DNA of 64,000 bases from Trinickia acidisoli (GTDB lineage: Bacteria > Pseudomonadota > Gammaproteobacteria > Burkholderiales > Burkholderiaceae): the NCBI RefSeq assembly GCF_017315725.1, contig NZ_JAFLRG010000001.1, forward strand, positions 620,001 to 684,000. The letters are read 5' to 3'. The translations under genes and the position numbers were made by a program. Below the pieces are notes generated by a model. It was not told the origin of the DNA, did not search any database, and worked only from the letters and a program-made list of their open reading frames with translations. Each line of letters starts with the position of its first letter. Position 1 is the first letter of the stretch. Positions 17,338-27,928 of this stretch are shown here, in pieces.

Positions 17338-17649
17338 ATGTACGCGGTCATAAAAACCGGCGGCAAGCAGTATAAGGTTGCTGTCGGCGAAAAATTGAAA
17401 GTAGAACAGATACCGGCAGACATTGACGCTGAAATCACGCTCGACCAGGTTCTCGCGGTAGGCGAAGGCGAATCGATTAAGTTCGGTACGCCGCTGGTGA
17501 GTGGGGCTTCCGTCAAGGCTACCGTCGTATCGCAAGGGCGGCATGACAAAGTGACGATCTTCAAGATGCGTCGCCGGAAGCACTACCAGAAGCACGCAGG
17601 TCACCGCCAGAACTACACCGAACTGCGCATCGACGCGATCAACGCGTAA
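17338..17649 (+). CDS. rplU: 50S ribosomal protein L21
   Basis: A 103-residue protein beginning [14 protein letters not shown], the L21 signature, and ending with the basic [23 protein letters not shown] region that contacts 23S rRNA. Length equals the family norm. The ATG at 17338 gives the conserved N-terminus. It is followed after 24 bases by rpmA and driven by a strong promoter upstream. Confidence 0.97.
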   Translation: MYAVIKTGGKQYKVAVGEKLKVEQIPADIDAEITLDQVLAVGEGESIKFGTPLVSGASVKATVVSQGRHDKVTIFKMRRRKHYQKHAGHRQNYTELRIDAINA

Positions 17650-17673
17650 GCGCACCGGTTAAGGAGCTATCAG

Positions 17674-17937
17674 ATGGCACACAAAAAAGCAGGCGGGTCT
17701 TCCCGCAACGGCCGCGACTCCGAGTCGAAGCGCCTCGGCGTCAAGGTGTACGGCGGCCAAGCGATCAACGCCGGCGGCATCATCGTGCGCCAACGCGGCA
17801 CGCGCATGCATCCGGGCAGCAACGTCGGGATGGGTAAGGACCACACGCTGTTCGCATTGGTCGACGGCCACGTCAAGTTCACGACGAAAGGCGCCGACAA
17901 GAAGCATACGGTCACCGTTCTCCCGGCCGCGGTCTGA
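17674..17937 (+). CDS. rpmA: 50S ribosomal protein L27
   Basis: An 87-residue protein starting [20 protein letters not shown], the flexible N-terminus that reaches the peptidyl-transferase centre, followed by the LGVK..GGQ core. A perfect AAGGAG lies at 17661-17666. It is co-transcribed with rplU and closed by a strong terminator. There is no N-terminal extension of the Firmicutes cleaved type. Confidence 0.97.
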   Translation: MAHKKAGGSSRNGRDSESKRLGVKVYGGQAINAGGIIVRQRGTRMHPGSNVGMGKDHTLFALVDGHVKFTTKGADKKHTVTVLPAAV

Positions 17938-17968
17938 ATTCGATCAGACACGGGAGCGACACAGCAAG

Positions 17969-18000
17969 AAGGCCCCGCGTGGTTGGCGGGGCCTTTTTTC
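17969..18000 (+). terminator. Intrinsic terminator of rplU-rpmA
   Basis: GGCCCCGC (17971-17978) pairs with GCGGGGCC (17986-17993) around a 7-base loop; upstream A residues extend the stem against the TTTTTT that follows. It separates the ribosomal protein pair from obgE. Confidence 0.9.
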
Positions 18001-18034
18001 TTCTGTGCGCAGATTTCGTGCGCCAACATGGTGA

Positions 18035-19192
<1,158 letters not shown>

Positions 19193-19293
19193 TTCGCGCC
19201 TGATTCGCGCATGGGGCGCCGGCGAGGGCCGCGCCCACCGCTCGCCGCCGTCCAACGGCGGGCTCACCGATCATTCATGGAGACTGTCGCACG

Positions 19294-20412
19294 ATGCGCT
19301 CTGTCATCGCGGATTCGAAGCGCTTGGTTGTCAAGGTGGGATCTAGCCTCGTGACGAACGAAGGGCGCGGGCTCGACCAGGCGGCGATCGGCCGCTGGGC
19401 GGCGCAGATCGCGCAGTTGCGCGAGCGCGGCAAGGAGGTCGTGCTCGTCAGTTCGGGGGCGATCGCGGAGGGCATGCAGCGTCTGGGATGGACGAAGCGT
19501 CCACGCGAAATCGATGAATTGCAGGCCGCGGCCGCCGTTGGGCAAATGGGTCTCGCCCAAGTTTACGAGAGCCGCTTCGCCGAGTATGGGATTCGCACCG
19601 CCCAAATTCTTCTCACGCATGCCGACTTGGCCGACCGCGAGCGCTATTTGAACGCGCGCTCGACGCTGCTGACGTTGCTGCGCTTGGGCGTCGTGCCGAT
19701 CATCAACGAAAACGACACGGTCGTGACCGACGAGATCAAGTTCGGCGACAACGACACGCTGGGCGCGCTAGTCGCGAATTTGATCGAAGGCGATGCGCTC
19801 GTGATCCTCACCGATCAGCCGGGCCTATTTACGGCCGATCCGCGCAAGGACCCTGCGGCGCAACTCGTGCGCGAAGCCGACGCGGGCGCGCCCGAATTGG
19901 AAGCGATGGCCGGTGGCGCAGGTTCTGCGATCGGCCGCGGCGGCATGCTGACGAAAATTCTCGCCGCGAAGCGTGCGGCCGGCAGCGGGGCGAACACCGT
20001 GATCGCAAGCGGTGGCGAGCCCGACGTGCTGACGCGGCTGGCGGCGGGCGAGGCGATCGGCACGCAGCTCGTCGCGCGCACGGCACGCCTTGCGGCACGC
20101 AAGCAATGGATGGCCGATCACCTGCAGGTGCGTGGGCACGTCGTGATCGACGACGGCGCGGTGGAAAAGCTGACGGCCGGCGGCAAGAGCCTACTGCCGA
20201 TCGGGGTGGTCGACGTGCAGGGCGTGTTCGCGCGCGGAGAAGTCATTGCTTGCGTGAGCACGGCCGGGCGCGAGGTGGCGCGCGGGCTCACGAATTACAG
20301 CAGCGCCGAGACGAAGCGGATCCAGCGTCATGCGAGCGCCGACATCGAATCGATCCTCGGCTACATGCTCGAACCCGAGTTGATTCATCGCGACAATCTA
20401 GTCGTTCTCTAA
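19294..20412 (+). CDS. proB: Glutamate 5-kinase
   Basis: A 372-residue enzyme that phosphorylates glutamate in the first, proline-inhibited step of proline synthesis. An amino-acid kinase domain ([15 protein letters not shown] at the N-terminus, [23 protein letters not shown] in the middle, [12 protein letters not shown]) is followed by a C-terminal PUA domain from about residue 275. The 101-base gap after obgE is the usual arrangement in this family of bacteria. A terminator overlapping an 8-bp repeat tract follows. Confidence 0.95.
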   Translation: MRSVIADSKRLVVKVGSSLVTNEGRGLDQAAIGRWAAQIAQLRERGKEVVLVSSGAIAEGMQRLGWTKRPREIDELQAAAAVGQMGLAQVYESRFAEYGIRTAQILLTHADLADRERYLNARSTLLTLLRLGVVPIINENDTVVTDEIKFGDNDTLGALVANLIEGDALVILTDQPGLFTADPRKDPAAQLVREADAGAPELEAMAGGAGSAIGRGGMLTKILAAKRAAGSGANTVIASGGEPDVLTRLAAGEAIGTQLVARTARLAARKQWMADHLQVRGHVVIDDGAVEKLTAGGKSLLPIGVVDVQGVFARGEVIACVSTAGREVARGLTNYSSAETKRIQRHASADIESILGYMLEPELIHRDNLVVL

Positions 20413-20440
20413 CGCGGCGAAGACGCTGCGCTGTCATACG

Positions 20441-20470
20441 AAGAAGGGAAGAAGGGAAGAAGGGAAGAAG
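20441..20470 (+). repeat. 8-bp tandem repeat AAGAAGGG, about 3.75 copies
   Basis: Three perfect copies of AAGAAGGG (20441-20464) and a partial fourth (20465-20470) lie just after proB. The last partial copy forms the start of the 5' arm of the proB terminator. Confidence 0.9.
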
Positions 20471-20503
20471 GCCCACATCGTCGGATGCGGGCCTTTGTTC
20501 TTT
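20468..20503 (+). terminator. Intrinsic terminator after proB
   Basis: AAGGCCC (20468-20474) pairs with GGGCCTT (20489-20495); an inner CAT/ATG pair and a CGTCGG loop extend the stem, and TTTGTTCTTT follows. The upstream arm is partly formed by the 8-bp repeat tract. Confidence 0.75.
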
Positions 20504-20556
20504 AGCGCCGGACGTTTGCCGCCAGCCGGATGCCGCAGGCGCCACGGAGCGCCGCA

Positions 20557-21111
20557 TTACTCCATATGTGACGTTGCCGTGCGGTGCAGGCGCATGTCGT
20601 TGACGATTGTTTTGGTCGTTCCCGCCGGCATCTTGTTGGCGCAGAAGTAGTCCTGATAGAGCGATGCGTGGTACGCGTTGAGGTCGCCGTTTTCGATGCG
20701 CGCCCAATCGTTCGACACGGTGCGGTCCCAGCCGTCGTGATCGGCGTTCAGGCCCGCATAGAGCCGCCACTCGTAGGTATCGCAGCGAATGCCTTCGTAA
20801 TTGACGTTGTGCGCACCGCTCGGGCTCGTGATCACGACCGTGTAGCGCACGACGCCGTCGGACCCCACGCTCACCGACTTCGCGTCGACCGCGAAATGCA
20901 GCGGCGTGTTCTGCGACACGTCGAACGCAATCAGATCGCGCTCGCTCGGTAGCGACGGCAGCGTCTCAACCTTGTTTTCAGTCCAGACGGTCGTGTTATC
21001 GAGCAGGTAATGGAACGTGCTGTCGTCTTTGGGTTTGGTCGGCGTATGCGAGCAGCCGGCCAGAACGGCGGTGCCGGCCACGCAGGCCAGCGCGAGAACG
21101 ATCGCTTTCAA
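20557..21111 (-). CDS. CNP1-like family lipoprotein
   Basis: A 184-residue predicted lipoprotein: signal sequence MKAIVLALACVAGTAVLAGC with the acylated cysteine at residue 20, then a soluble domain with YEWRLYAG and YFCANKMP segments that I recognise as the CNP1-like family, found in this position (between proB and rppH) in Burkholderiales. Its function is unknown. There is no ATG in a suitable place. The start is a TTG at 21111 preceded by GAGG eight bases upstream, which also gives a complete lipobox. The frame continues upstream but without a signal peptide. Confidence 0.8.
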   Translation of the reverse strand: MKAIVLALACVAGTAVLAGCSHTPTKPKDDSTFHYLLDNTTVWTENKVETLPSLPSERDLIAFDVSQNTPLHFAVDAKSVSVGSDGVVRYTVVITSPSGAHNVNYEGIRCDTYEWRLYAGLNADHDGWDRTVSNDWARIENGDLNAYHASLYQDYFCANKMPAGTTKTIVNDMRLHRTATSHME

Positions 21112-21253
21112 TATGGATACCTCGGATGAGCGGGCACAAAGACTCGAAAGACCCGAATGATAGCGTCCGCGCATGTGATCGAGCGAGCGGCGCGCGTGTG
21201 CACGGGGCACCCCCATGCACACGCAGCGTTCGCCGCGGCGATGATACGGCCGA

Positions 21254-21892
21254 TCAGTCGGGCAGGATGAAACTCGGCACGGAGTAAGCCGACGTGTCGG
21301 CGCTGCCGTTCGGCACTTGCGGCGCAGCTTCGTCGGGCATCGACGCTTGCGCCGACGGCGACAGGCGCGGATACCGCCCACCGTGATGCGGCCCGTGCGG
21401 CTTGTCCATGCGCGGCGCAACCCGGCGCAGGAAACGCGACAGCTCGGTCAGCGCCAATTGATAGACATCCCGCTTGAACTCGATGACCGCGTCGAGCGGC
21501 ACCCAATACTCGTTCCAGCGCCAAGCATCGAATTCCGGGTGATCGGTGGCGCGCAAACAGATGTCGCAGTCGCGGCCGACCATCCGAAGCAAGAACCAGA
21601 TTTGTTTCTGGCCGCGGTAGTGGCCGCGTACTTCGCGCTTGATGAACTTGTCGGGCACCTCGTAACGCAACCAGTCGCGCGTGCGACCGATGATCTTGAC
21701 GTGCTGCGGGTGCAGGCCGGTTTCTTCGTGCAACTCCCGATACATCGCTTGCAAAGGGGTTTCACCGTACTTGATGCCCCCTTGCGGAAACTGCCAGGAA
21801 TGTTCACGTAGCCGCTTGCCCCAAAACACCTCGTTATGCGCGTTCAAGAGGATGATGCCGACGTTCGGGCGAAAGCCTTCGCGATCAAGCAT
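21254..21892 (-). CDS. rppH: RNA pyrophosphohydrolase
   Basis: A 212-residue Nudix enzyme that removes pyrophosphate from mRNA 5' ends and so starts decay. [17 protein letters not shown] and [17 protein letters not shown] are diagnostic. The Nudix box GX5EX7REUXEEXGU is intact at residues 38-60 ([10 protein letters not shown]...RELHEETGL). Compared with the E. coli enzyme it has a Pro/His-rich tail of about 50 residues, common in Burkholderia. The same frame stays open for 2 kb upstream opposite proS, but the ATG at 21892 with AAGGTGG upstream is the true start. Divergent from proS. Confidence 0.95.
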   Translation of the reverse strand: MLDREGFRPNVGIILLNAHNEVFWGKRLREHSWQFPQGGIKYGETPLQAMYRELHEETGLHPQHVKIIGRTRDWLRYEVPDKFIKREVRGHYRGQKQIWFLLRMVGRDCDICLRATDHPEFDAWRWNEYWVPLDAVIEFKRDVYQLALTELSRFLRRVAPRMDKPHGPHHGGRYPRLSPSAQASMPDEAAPQVPNGSADTSAYSVPSFILPD

Positions 21893-21925
21893 ACAACCAC
21901 CTTCGAATCCTTTAAAATTGCTTTG

Positions 21926-21954
21926 ATTATAAACAGATAACGAGCCTTTGGCAT
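21926..21954 (-). promoter_or_regulatory. Promoter of rppH
   Basis: On the minus strand a perfect TATAAT (plus coordinates 21926-21931) is preceded by a 17-base spacer and ATGCCA (21949-21954), four of six matches to the -35 consensus. Transcription would start about 27 bases before the rppH ATG. I see no comparably good promoter for proS in the remaining divergent gap. Confidence 0.6.
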
Positions 21955-22144
21955 CGGCATGCACCATAGGGGTTCCGTGCGCTGCATCAATCGTGCCCCG
22001 GTGCCGCCGATGACTTGTCTGACGAATCATGCCGCTTCGCGTTAGGCTTCGATGGTGCGCGCAGCGGTTCTCTGATGTCCCAAGATCACTCGTTCCCTTC
22101 TTTTGGCGGCTCGCTGCGGGCTGTCGCTTTTGGAAAATCGTTGA

Positions 22145-23896
22145 ATGAAAGCCTCCCGTTTCTTTATCGGCACTCTGAAGGAAGCTCCGGCGGACGCGGA
22201 AGTCGTCAGCCATAAGTTGATGTTGCGCGCAGGCATGATCCGGCGCGCGGCCGGCGGCATCTACAGCTACTTGCCCGTCGGCCTGCGCTCGATTCGCAAG
22301 GTCGAGGCGATCGTGCGCGAGGAAATGAACCGCGCCGGCGCGCTCGAGCTCTTGATGCCGGCGGTGCAGCCCGCCGAGCTTTGGCAGGAATCGGGGCGTT
22401 GGGAGCAATACGGCCCCGAGCTGTTGCGTTTCAAGGATCGCAAGCAGAGCGATTTCGTGATCGGGCCGACGCACGAGGAAGTCGTGACCGACATCGCGCG
22501 CAACCAGATCAAGAGCTATCGGCAAATGCCCGTGAACTTCTATCAGATCCAAACGAAGTTCCGCGACGAGATCCGTCCGCGTTTCGGCGTGATGCGGGGC
22601 CGCGAGTTCACGATGAAGGACGCCTACTCGTTCGATAAAGACCAAGCCGGGTTGCAAGAGTCGTATCGCAAGATGTTCGATGCGTACGTGCGCATCTTCA
22701 CGCGCGTCGGGCTCGAGTTTCGCGCCGTCAACGCCGACAGTGGCGCGATCGGCGGCAATCGTTCGCAGGAGTTTCACGTGATCGCGGCAACGGGCGAGGA
22801 CGACATCGCCTACTGTCCGGCGTCGGATTTCGCGGCCAACGTCGAAGCCGCCGAGGCGCTGCCGCTCTATGCCGAGCGCGCCGCACCGCGCGAGACGATG
22901 CAAAAGACGGCCACGCCGGGCAAAGCCAAGTGCGAAGCCGTCGCCGAGTTGCTGAACATCCCGCTCGAGCGCACGATCAAGTCGATCATCCTTGCCACCG
23001 ATAACGAAGGCGCCGAGCCGACGATTTGGCTCTTGATGCTGCGCGGCGATCACGATTTGAACGAGGTCAAGGTCGGCAAGCTGCCTGGTCTCGCGGGCTT
23101 TCGCTTTGCCACCGAGGCCGAGATCGTCGAATGGTTCGGCACGCCGCCGGGCTACCTCGGGCCGATCGGCACGAAGAAGCCTGTGAAGGTGGTGGCCGAT
23201 CGCACCGTGGCAAACATGAGCGATTTCGTCGTCGGCTCGAACGAAGTCGATTACCACACGACGGGCGCCAATTGGGGCCGCGACCTGCCCGAGCCGGAAG
23301 TGGCCGACATTCGCAACGTGCGCCCCGGCGATCCTTCGCCCGACGGCAAGGGGACGATCGAAATTTGCCGCGGCATCGAGGTCGGTCACGTGTTCCAACT
23401 CGGCACGAAGTATTCCGAGGCCATGGGCGCGACGTTCCTCGACGAAAACGGCAAGCCGCAGCCGATGATCATGGGCTGCTATGGCATCGGCATCACGCGT
23501 ATCCTCGGCGCGGCCATCGAACAGAACTTCGACGAGCGCGGCATCATTTGGCCCGAGGCCATCGCGCCGTTCGAGGTCGTGCTGTGCCCGATGGGCTATG
23601 ACCGCAGCGAGAGCGTGCGTGCCGAAACGGACAAGCTCTATGCGCAACTGTCCGAGGCCGGCATCGACGTGATCCTCGACGATCGCGGTGAGCGGCCGGG
23701 CGTCATGTTCGCGGATTGGGAACTGATCGGTGTGCCGCACCGCCTCGTCGTCGGCGAGCGCGGGCTCAAGGAAGGAAAGGTCGAGTATCAGGGGCGCCGC
23801 GATACGGAACCGACGCTGCTGCCGATCGAGCAGGCCGCTGCGTTTGCGACGGAGAAGATCCGCGCAGCGTTCGCTCATCCGAGCCACGCGGGCTGA
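22145..23896 (+). CDS. proS: Prolyl-tRNA synthetase (bacterial type with editing domain)
   Basis: A 583-residue class II synthetase that charges tRNA-Pro. Motif 1 and 2 regions are visible ([44 protein letters not shown]), an inserted YbaK-like editing domain lies at about residues 230-390 (hydrolyses Ala-tRNA-Pro), motif 3 is [17 protein letters not shown], and an anticodon-binding domain forms the end. Length is close to the E. coli enzyme (572). A GC-rich hairpin (GAGCCGCC 23908-23915 with GGCGGCTC 23931-23938) follows in the gap to the convergent next gene. Confidence 0.96.
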   Translation: MKASRFFIGTLKEAPADAEVVSHKLMLRAGMIRRAAGGIYSYLPVGLRSIRKVEAIVREEMNRAGALELLMPAVQPAELWQESGRWEQYGPELLRFKDRKQSDFVIGPTHEEVVTDIARNQIKSYRQMPVNFYQIQTKFRDEIRPRFGVMRGREFTMKDAYSFDKDQAGLQESYRKMFDAYVRIFTRVGLEFRAVNADSGAIGGNRSQEFHVIAATGEDDIAYCPASDFAANVEAAEALPLYAERAAPRETMQKTATPGKAKCEAVAELLNIPLERTIKSIILATDNEGAEPTIWLLMLRGDHDLNEVKVGKLPGLAGFRFATEAEIVEWFGTPPGYLGPIGTKKPVKVVADRTVANMSDFVVGSNEVDYHTTGANWGRDLPEPEVADIRNVRPGDPSPDGKGTIEICRGIEVGHVFQLGTKYSEAMGATFLDENGKPQPMIMGCYGIGITRILGAAIEQNFDERGIIWPEAIAPFEVVLCPMGYDRSESVRAETDKLYAQLSEAGIDVILDDRGERPGVMFADWELIGVPHRLVVGERGLKEGKVEYQGRRDTEPTLLPIEQAAAFATEKIRAAFAHPSHAG

Positions 23897-24056
23897 GGGC
23901 GCTGTTTGAGCCGCCGCCCGCCATCGCGTGGGCGGCTCATCGATGGCAGATCCGTGCCGGCCTACCGGTCATTGGCGCGGCGCGGTTTCCGGTAACGCCT
24001 TCGATGCGTCGGCGTCGGCAGGCGGTTCGCCCTAGCCGGCGCTCATGTGCGCTACG

Positions 24057-24608
24057 TCACGCGCCTTCGGTCAGCGCGCGGATTGCCGGCAGATTGCGCC
24101 AGTAGCCCTTCGCATCCATGCCGCAGCCGAATACATAGCGGTCGGGCACGTCGAACCCGCAGAAATCGGGATGCAGCGGCTTGGCTTTCGGGATCTGCTT
24201 TTCACAGAGCACCGCGCTCAGGAACCGCTTCGCACCCATCGCGAGAATGCGGTCGCGAATCGCAGCCATCGTCTCGCCCTCGTCGAGGATGTCATCGAGC
24301 ACGAGCACGACGCGGTCCTTCACCGATTCGGCCGGCGCCACCCGCCATTGCATGTCGGCGCTGCCTTGCGTCGTGTTGCGGTAGCGCGTCAGGTGGATGT
24401 AGTCGAACTCGAGCGGGAAATCGAGATGGGGCAACAGCATGCCGGTGAAAACGGCCGCGCCGCCCATTACCGACAGCAGCAGCGGAAAGTCCTCGCCGAT
24501 TTGCGCGCGAATGGCCTTCGCCATCCGTTCGATCGAGGCGTTCACTTCGGCGGCCGAGACGATTTCCTCGGAGTGGCGAAAGATATGGAGAGCTTCTTCG
24601 CGATTCAT
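24057..24608 (-). CDS. hpt: Hypoxanthine(-guanine) phosphoribosyltransferase
   Basis: A 183-residue purine-salvage enzyme that converts hypoxanthine and/or guanine plus PRPP to the nucleotide. The PRPP-binding loop VVLVLDDILDEGETM lies near residues 100-114, and SVMGGAAVFTGMLLP near 46-60 is the family's pyrophosphate-binding region. This is the 180-residue bacterial type found in Burkholderiales, somewhat divergent from E. coli Hpt, so xanthine or guanine preference is open. It follows ffh on the same strand by 77 bases; the gap carries a NrdR-box-like palindrome. Confidence 0.88.
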   Translation of the reverse strand: MNREEALHIFRHSEEIVSAAEVNASIERMAKAIRAQIGEDFPLLLSVMGGAAVFTGMLLPHLDFPLEFDYIHLTRYRNTTQGSADMQWRVAPAESVKDRVVLVLDDILDEGETMAAIRDRILAMGAKRFLSAVLCEKQIPKAKPLHPDFCGFDVPDRYVFGCGMDAKGYWRNLPAIRALTEGA

Positions 24609-24626
24609 GGCGTTCTGCGAGCGATG

Positions 24627-24642
24627 ACTGTATATATAGTGT
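24627..24642. promoter_or_regulatory. NrdR-box-like palindrome upstream of hpt
   Basis: ACTGTATATATAGTGT matches the NrdR-box consensus acaCWAtATaTWGtgt at 14 of 16 positions by my alignment. It is 18 bases upstream of the hpt start and includes the only TATATA-type -10-like element in this gap. No second box is seen one to three helical turns away, so it may only be an AT-rich promoter core. Confidence 0.4.
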
Positions 24643-24684
24643 GGAGCGGCGCGCCGGTGCGCGCCACGGCATAAACCCGCGCGC

Positions 24685-26052
24685 TCAGCGCATGCCCGGG
24701 AGCATACCCTTCATGCCGCGCATCATCTTCTGCAGGTTGCCGCCCTTGAGCTTCTTCATCATCGTTCGCATCTGCTCGTACTGATTGAGCATTCGGTTCA
24801 CCTCCTGCACTTGAACGCCTGCTCCCGCCGCGATGCGGCGCTTGCGCGTCGCTTTGATCAGCTCGGGCTTGGCGCGCTCGGCCGGCGTCATCGAGTTGAT
24901 GATGCCCTCCATGCGGCGCATCTGTTTTTCGGCTTGACCCATGTTGGCACCGGCCGCGGCCTGCTGGAACTGCGCGGGCAGTTTGTCCATCAACGTGGAC
25001 AAGCCGCCCATGCTCTTCATCTGCGAGAGCTGCGCGCGGAAGTCGTTGAGGTCGAAGTCGCCGCCCTTTTTGACTTTGTCGGCGAGCTTCTGCGCGGCTT
25101 TGACGTCGACGTTGCGCTGGGCTTCCTCGACGAGAGCGAGGATGTCGCCCATGCCGAGAATCCGGTTTGCCATCCGCTCGGGGTAGAACACCTCGAGCCC
25201 GTCGAGCTTCTCGGCCACGCCGGCGAACTTGATCGGCTTGCCCGTTACGTGGCGCACCGACAGCGCCGCACCGCCGCGCGAGTCGCCGTCGAGCTTGGTG
25301 AGGACGACGCCCGTCAGCGGCAGTGCGTCGTTGAAGGCCTTGGCGGTGTTGACGGCGTCCTGACCGAGCATCGCATCGACGACGAACAGCGTTTCCACCG
25401 GGTTCACGGCCGTGTGCAGCGCGGTGATCTCCTGCATCATCGCCTCGTCGATACCGAGACGGCCGGCCGTGTCGACGATGAGCACGTCGTGGTAGTGACG
25501 TTTGGCCCAGTCGAGCGCGGCGAGCGCGATATCGACGGGCTTCTGATTCGGTTCGGACGGGAAGAAATCGGCGCCCACTTGTTCCGTCACCGTCTTCAAC
25601 TGCGCGATGGCGGCCGGGCGGTAGACGTCGCACGAGACGGTCAACACCTTTTTCTTGTGCTTCTCGCGCAACAGCTTCGCGAGCTTGCCCGAGGTGGTCG
25701 TCTTACCGGCACCCTGCAGGCCGGCCATGAGGATGACGGCGGGCGGCGTGACGGCGAGGTTCAGTTCGGCGGCACGGCCTTCGTAGTCGCCGCCGATGAC
25801 GGCCGTGAGCTCGCGTTGCACGACGGCGACGAGCGCCTGCCCAGGCGACAAGCTCGACAGCACTTCTTCGCCGAGCGCCTTTTCCTTGACCTTGGCGACG
25901 AAATCGCGCACGACGGGCAGCGCCACGTCGGCCTCGAGCAGCGCGAGCCGTACTTCGCGCAGCATTTCCTGCGTGTTGGATTCGGTGAGGCGGGCTTCGC
26001 CGCGCAGCGTCTTGACGACGCGCGCCATCCGGGTGGTGAGTGTGTCGAGCAT
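24685..26052 (-). CDS. ffh: Signal recognition particle protein
   Basis: A 455-residue SRP GTPase that binds signal peptides and 4.5S RNA and docks at FtsY. N domain at residues 1 to about 95; G domain with P-loop GLQGAGKTTTSGK near 105, DTAGRL, and TKLDGDSRGG; methionine-rich M domain from about 300 (MKSMGGLSTLMDKLP, MRTMMKKLKGGNLQKMM) ending in LPGMR. Length matches E. coli Ffh (453). It is divergent from the CcsA-like gene, the same pairing as ffh-ypjD in E. coli. Confidence 0.97.
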   Translation of the reverse strand: MLDTLTTRMARVVKTLRGEARLTESNTQEMLREVRLALLEADVALPVVRDFVAKVKEKALGEEVLSSLSPGQALVAVVQRELTAVIGGDYEGRAAELNLAVTPPAVILMAGLQGAGKTTTSGKLAKLLREKHKKKVLTVSCDVYRPAAIAQLKTVTEQVGADFFPSEPNQKPVDIALAALDWAKRHYHDVLIVDTAGRLGIDEAMMQEITALHTAVNPVETLFVVDAMLGQDAVNTAKAFNDALPLTGVVLTKLDGDSRGGAALSVRHVTGKPIKFAGVAEKLDGLEVFYPERMANRILGMGDILALVEEAQRNVDVKAAQKLADKVKKGGDFDLNDFRAQLSQMKSMGGLSTLMDKLPAQFQQAAAGANMGQAEKQMRRMEGIINSMTPAERAKPELIKATRKRRIAAGAGVQVQEVNRMLNQYEQMRTMMKKLKGGNLQKMMRGMKGMLPGMR

Positions 26053-26136
26053 GGGGAGCCGTAGGGAAGCACAGCGGCGGCTGCTCGCCCATCGCGCGAG
26101 CGGGGCGGGTGCGGCGGCCTAGTGTAAACTTGGAAC

Positions 26137-27033
26137 ATGGATATTGTACTGTATGCCCTCACCGCGCTTCTGTACGGCGGTCTCGCTGTAGCCGGCTGGC
26201 GCGCGCACCGCTTGGCGAGCGCGCCGTCGATGCTCTCGAGCGTGCCGCCTATGCCCGCGCCGGCGAGCGTGCCGCCCTCGGGCTCGACGCGCGTCGCACG
26301 AGCGCTTCTGTTCGTGGCCTTGGCCGCGCATGGGCTGCTGCTGCATATCACGATCTTTCCGCACGACGCGATGATTTTCGGCTTCGCGTTCGCGCTGTCG
26401 GCCATGTTCTGGCTCGGCGCCTGCATCTATTGGATCGAAAGCTTCTTCTTTCCGCTCGAGAGCCTCGGGCTGCTCGTGCTGCCGCTCGCGTGCATCGCAT
26501 CGCTGATGCCGCTCGCGTTCGGCGGCGTGCATGTCTTGTTGTACGCGGCCGCGCCGTTGTTCAAGATGCATTTCATCATCGCGAACGTTGCCTATGGGCT
26601 GTTTGCGATCGCCGCGTTGCATGCCGTCTTGATGTTGTTCGCGGAGCGCCGCTTGCACACGTGGCGCAGCGCGCTCGAGGGCAACGGCGGCTGGTTCGCC
26701 AGTTGGCTCGACACGCTGCCGCCGCTGCTGACGCTCGAGAAGCTGCTGTTCAGGCTGATCGGCGCCGGTTTCGTGCTGCTGACGCTCACGCTCATTTCCG
26801 GCGTGCTGTTCAGCGAGCAGTTGCTGGGCCGCCCGCTGACGTTCGATCACAAGACGGTGTTCGCGGTGCTGTCCTGGCTGATGTTCGGCGCGCTGCTCAC
26901 GGGGCGCCAGGTGTCGGGCTGGCGCGGGCGTGCCGCGCTGCGCTGGGTGCTCGCGTCGTTTGTCGCCCTGTTGCTCGCGTACGTGGGCAGCCGCTTCGTC
27001 TTCGAGGTGCTGCTGCACCGTCCCGTGGTTTGA
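26137..27033 (+). CDS. CcsA/YpjD-like cytochrome c assembly-type membrane protein
   Basis: A 298-residue inner-membrane protein with about eight predicted helices and conserved features of the CcmC/CcmF/CcsA (HemX/YpjD) family: MFWLGACIYWIESFF, HFIIANVAYGLFAIAALHAVLML, and SGVLFSEQLLG...HKTVFAVLSWLMFGALL with histidines placed as possible heme ligands. Position next to ffh, as with ypjD, supports a YpjD-type protein whose exact job is unclear. The start lies 84 bases from the ffh start; the shared gap has only a weak -10-like element (TAAACT). Confidence 0.83.
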   Translation: MDIVLYALTALLYGGLAVAGWRAHRLASAPSMLSSVPPMPAPASVPPSGSTRVARALLFVALAAHGLLLHITIFPHDAMIFGFAFALSAMFWLGACIYWIESFFFPLESLGLLVLPLACIASLMPLAFGGVHVLLYAAAPLFKMHFIIANVAYGLFAIAALHAVLMLFAERRLHTWRSALEGNGGWFASWLDTLPPLLTLEKLLFRLIGAGFVLLTLTLISGVLFSEQLLGRPLTFDHKTVFAVLSWLMFGALLTGRQVSGWRGRAALRWVLASFVALLLAYVGSRFVFEVLLHRPVV

Positions 27034-27038
27034 TCGTC

Positions 27039-27344
27039 ATGCGCCAGATTCTTCTTCTCGTCGTATTCGTGCTTGCCGCCCGTTGGCTGGTCAGGACGAT
27101 GCGGGCCGCTCAGACCGAAGGCGCTCTGCGCGGCGGGGCGCGTCCCGGTACGCCCCGCGGGGCGGCCGGCGGCACGGGGCAGGAGCGCGCGCCGCGGCAA
27201 CTTGCCGAACCGATGGTGTGCTGCGCCGTCTGCGGCGTGCACGCACCGAAGAGCGATTCGATTCGCGCCGGGGCGCAGTACTTCTGCAGCGCCGAACACG
27301 CGCAGCGTTACGCGGCGCGCGCGGGCGGCCGCGAGGGCCGATGA
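27039..27344 (+). CDS. PP0621 family small protein
   Basis: A 101-residue protein: one N-terminal membrane helix (MRQILLLVVFVLAARWLV), a Gly/Ala/Arg-rich linker, and a C-terminal metal-binding-like part with CCAVCGVH and YFCSAEHAQRY, a treble-clef-like Cys/His pattern. I recognise it as the PP0621/YHS-like small proteins that sit before ampD in proteobacteria. Function unknown. It starts six bases after the previous stop and its own stop overlaps the ampD ATG, so the three genes form an operon. Confidence 0.78.
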   Translation: MRQILLLVVFVLAARWLVRTMRAAQTEGALRGGARPGTPRGAAGGTGQERAPRQLAEPMVCCAVCGVHAPKSDSIRAGAQYFCSAEHAQRYAARAGGREGR

Positions 27345-27928
27345 GCGCGACGCCGTTCGCCGTCGGCGACGACGGCTGGGTACGCGGCGCGTGCGCGCTG
27401 CCGTCGCCGAATTTCGAGGCACGCCCCGGCGGCGCGGTGCCGACGCTCATCGTCATTCACAACATCAGCCTGCCGCCCGGCGAATTCGGCGGCAGTGCGA
27501 TCGCCGATCTTTTTCTCAATCGCCTCGATTGCGACACGCATCCTTATTTCGATGCGCATTTGCGCGGCCTGCGCGTGTCGTCGCATTTCCTGATCCGCCG
27601 CGACGGCGCGCTCGAGCAATTCGTTTCGTGCGAAGCGCGCGCGTGGCATGCCGGCGTGTCGAACTTCTTCGGGCGCGAACGTTGCAACGACTTCTCGATC
27701 GGCGTCGAACTCGAAGGCACCGACGCAAGGGCGTTCGAGGCGGCTCAGTATGCGACGCTCGCACCGCTCGTCGCGGCGCTCGCCGCGCGCTATCCGATCG
27801 AGGCGCTGGCCGGGCACGCGGACATCGCCCCGGGCCGCAAGACCGATCCCGGCCCTCACTTCGATTGGGCGCGTTTGCAGCGCGACACGACGCTCGCCGA
27901 TCGGTATTTCCCCTACCGGGGAGCCTAG
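27341..27928 (+). CDS. ampD: 1,6-anhydro-N-acetylmuramyl-L-alanine amidase
   Basis: A 195-residue cytoplasmic zinc amidase that cleaves the peptide from anhydro-muropeptides during cell-wall recycling; its loss induces AmpC beta-lactamase in many bacteria. Zinc ligands are visible in LIVIHNIS (first His), AGHADIAPGRK (second His) and KTDPGPHFDW (Asp), and the catalytic Glu in SIGVELEGTD. The ATG overlaps the preceding stop (ATGA), so it is translationally coupled to the small membrane protein gene. Confidence 0.95.
   Translation: MSATPFAVGDDGWVRGACALPSPNFEARPGGAVPTLIVIHNISLPPGEFGGSAIADLFLNRLDCDTHPYFDAHLRGLRVSSHFLIRRDGALEQFVSCEARAWHAGVSNFFGRERCNDFSIGVELEGTDARAFEAAQYATLAPLVAALAARYPIEALAGHADIAPGRKTDPGPHFDWARLQRDTTLADRYFPYRGA

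Noticed and set aside
21893..23887. Very long open minus-strand frame opposite proS, continuous with rppH
   Set aside because: It is antisense to a well-conserved synthetase gene, is rich in Arg/His/Asp as expected for the complement of high-GC codons, and has no family features. Only the rppH part is real.
24811..26064. 417-codon plus-strand frame opposite ffh
   Set aside because: Shadow of the ffh reading frame; no recognisable domain or ribosome-binding site.
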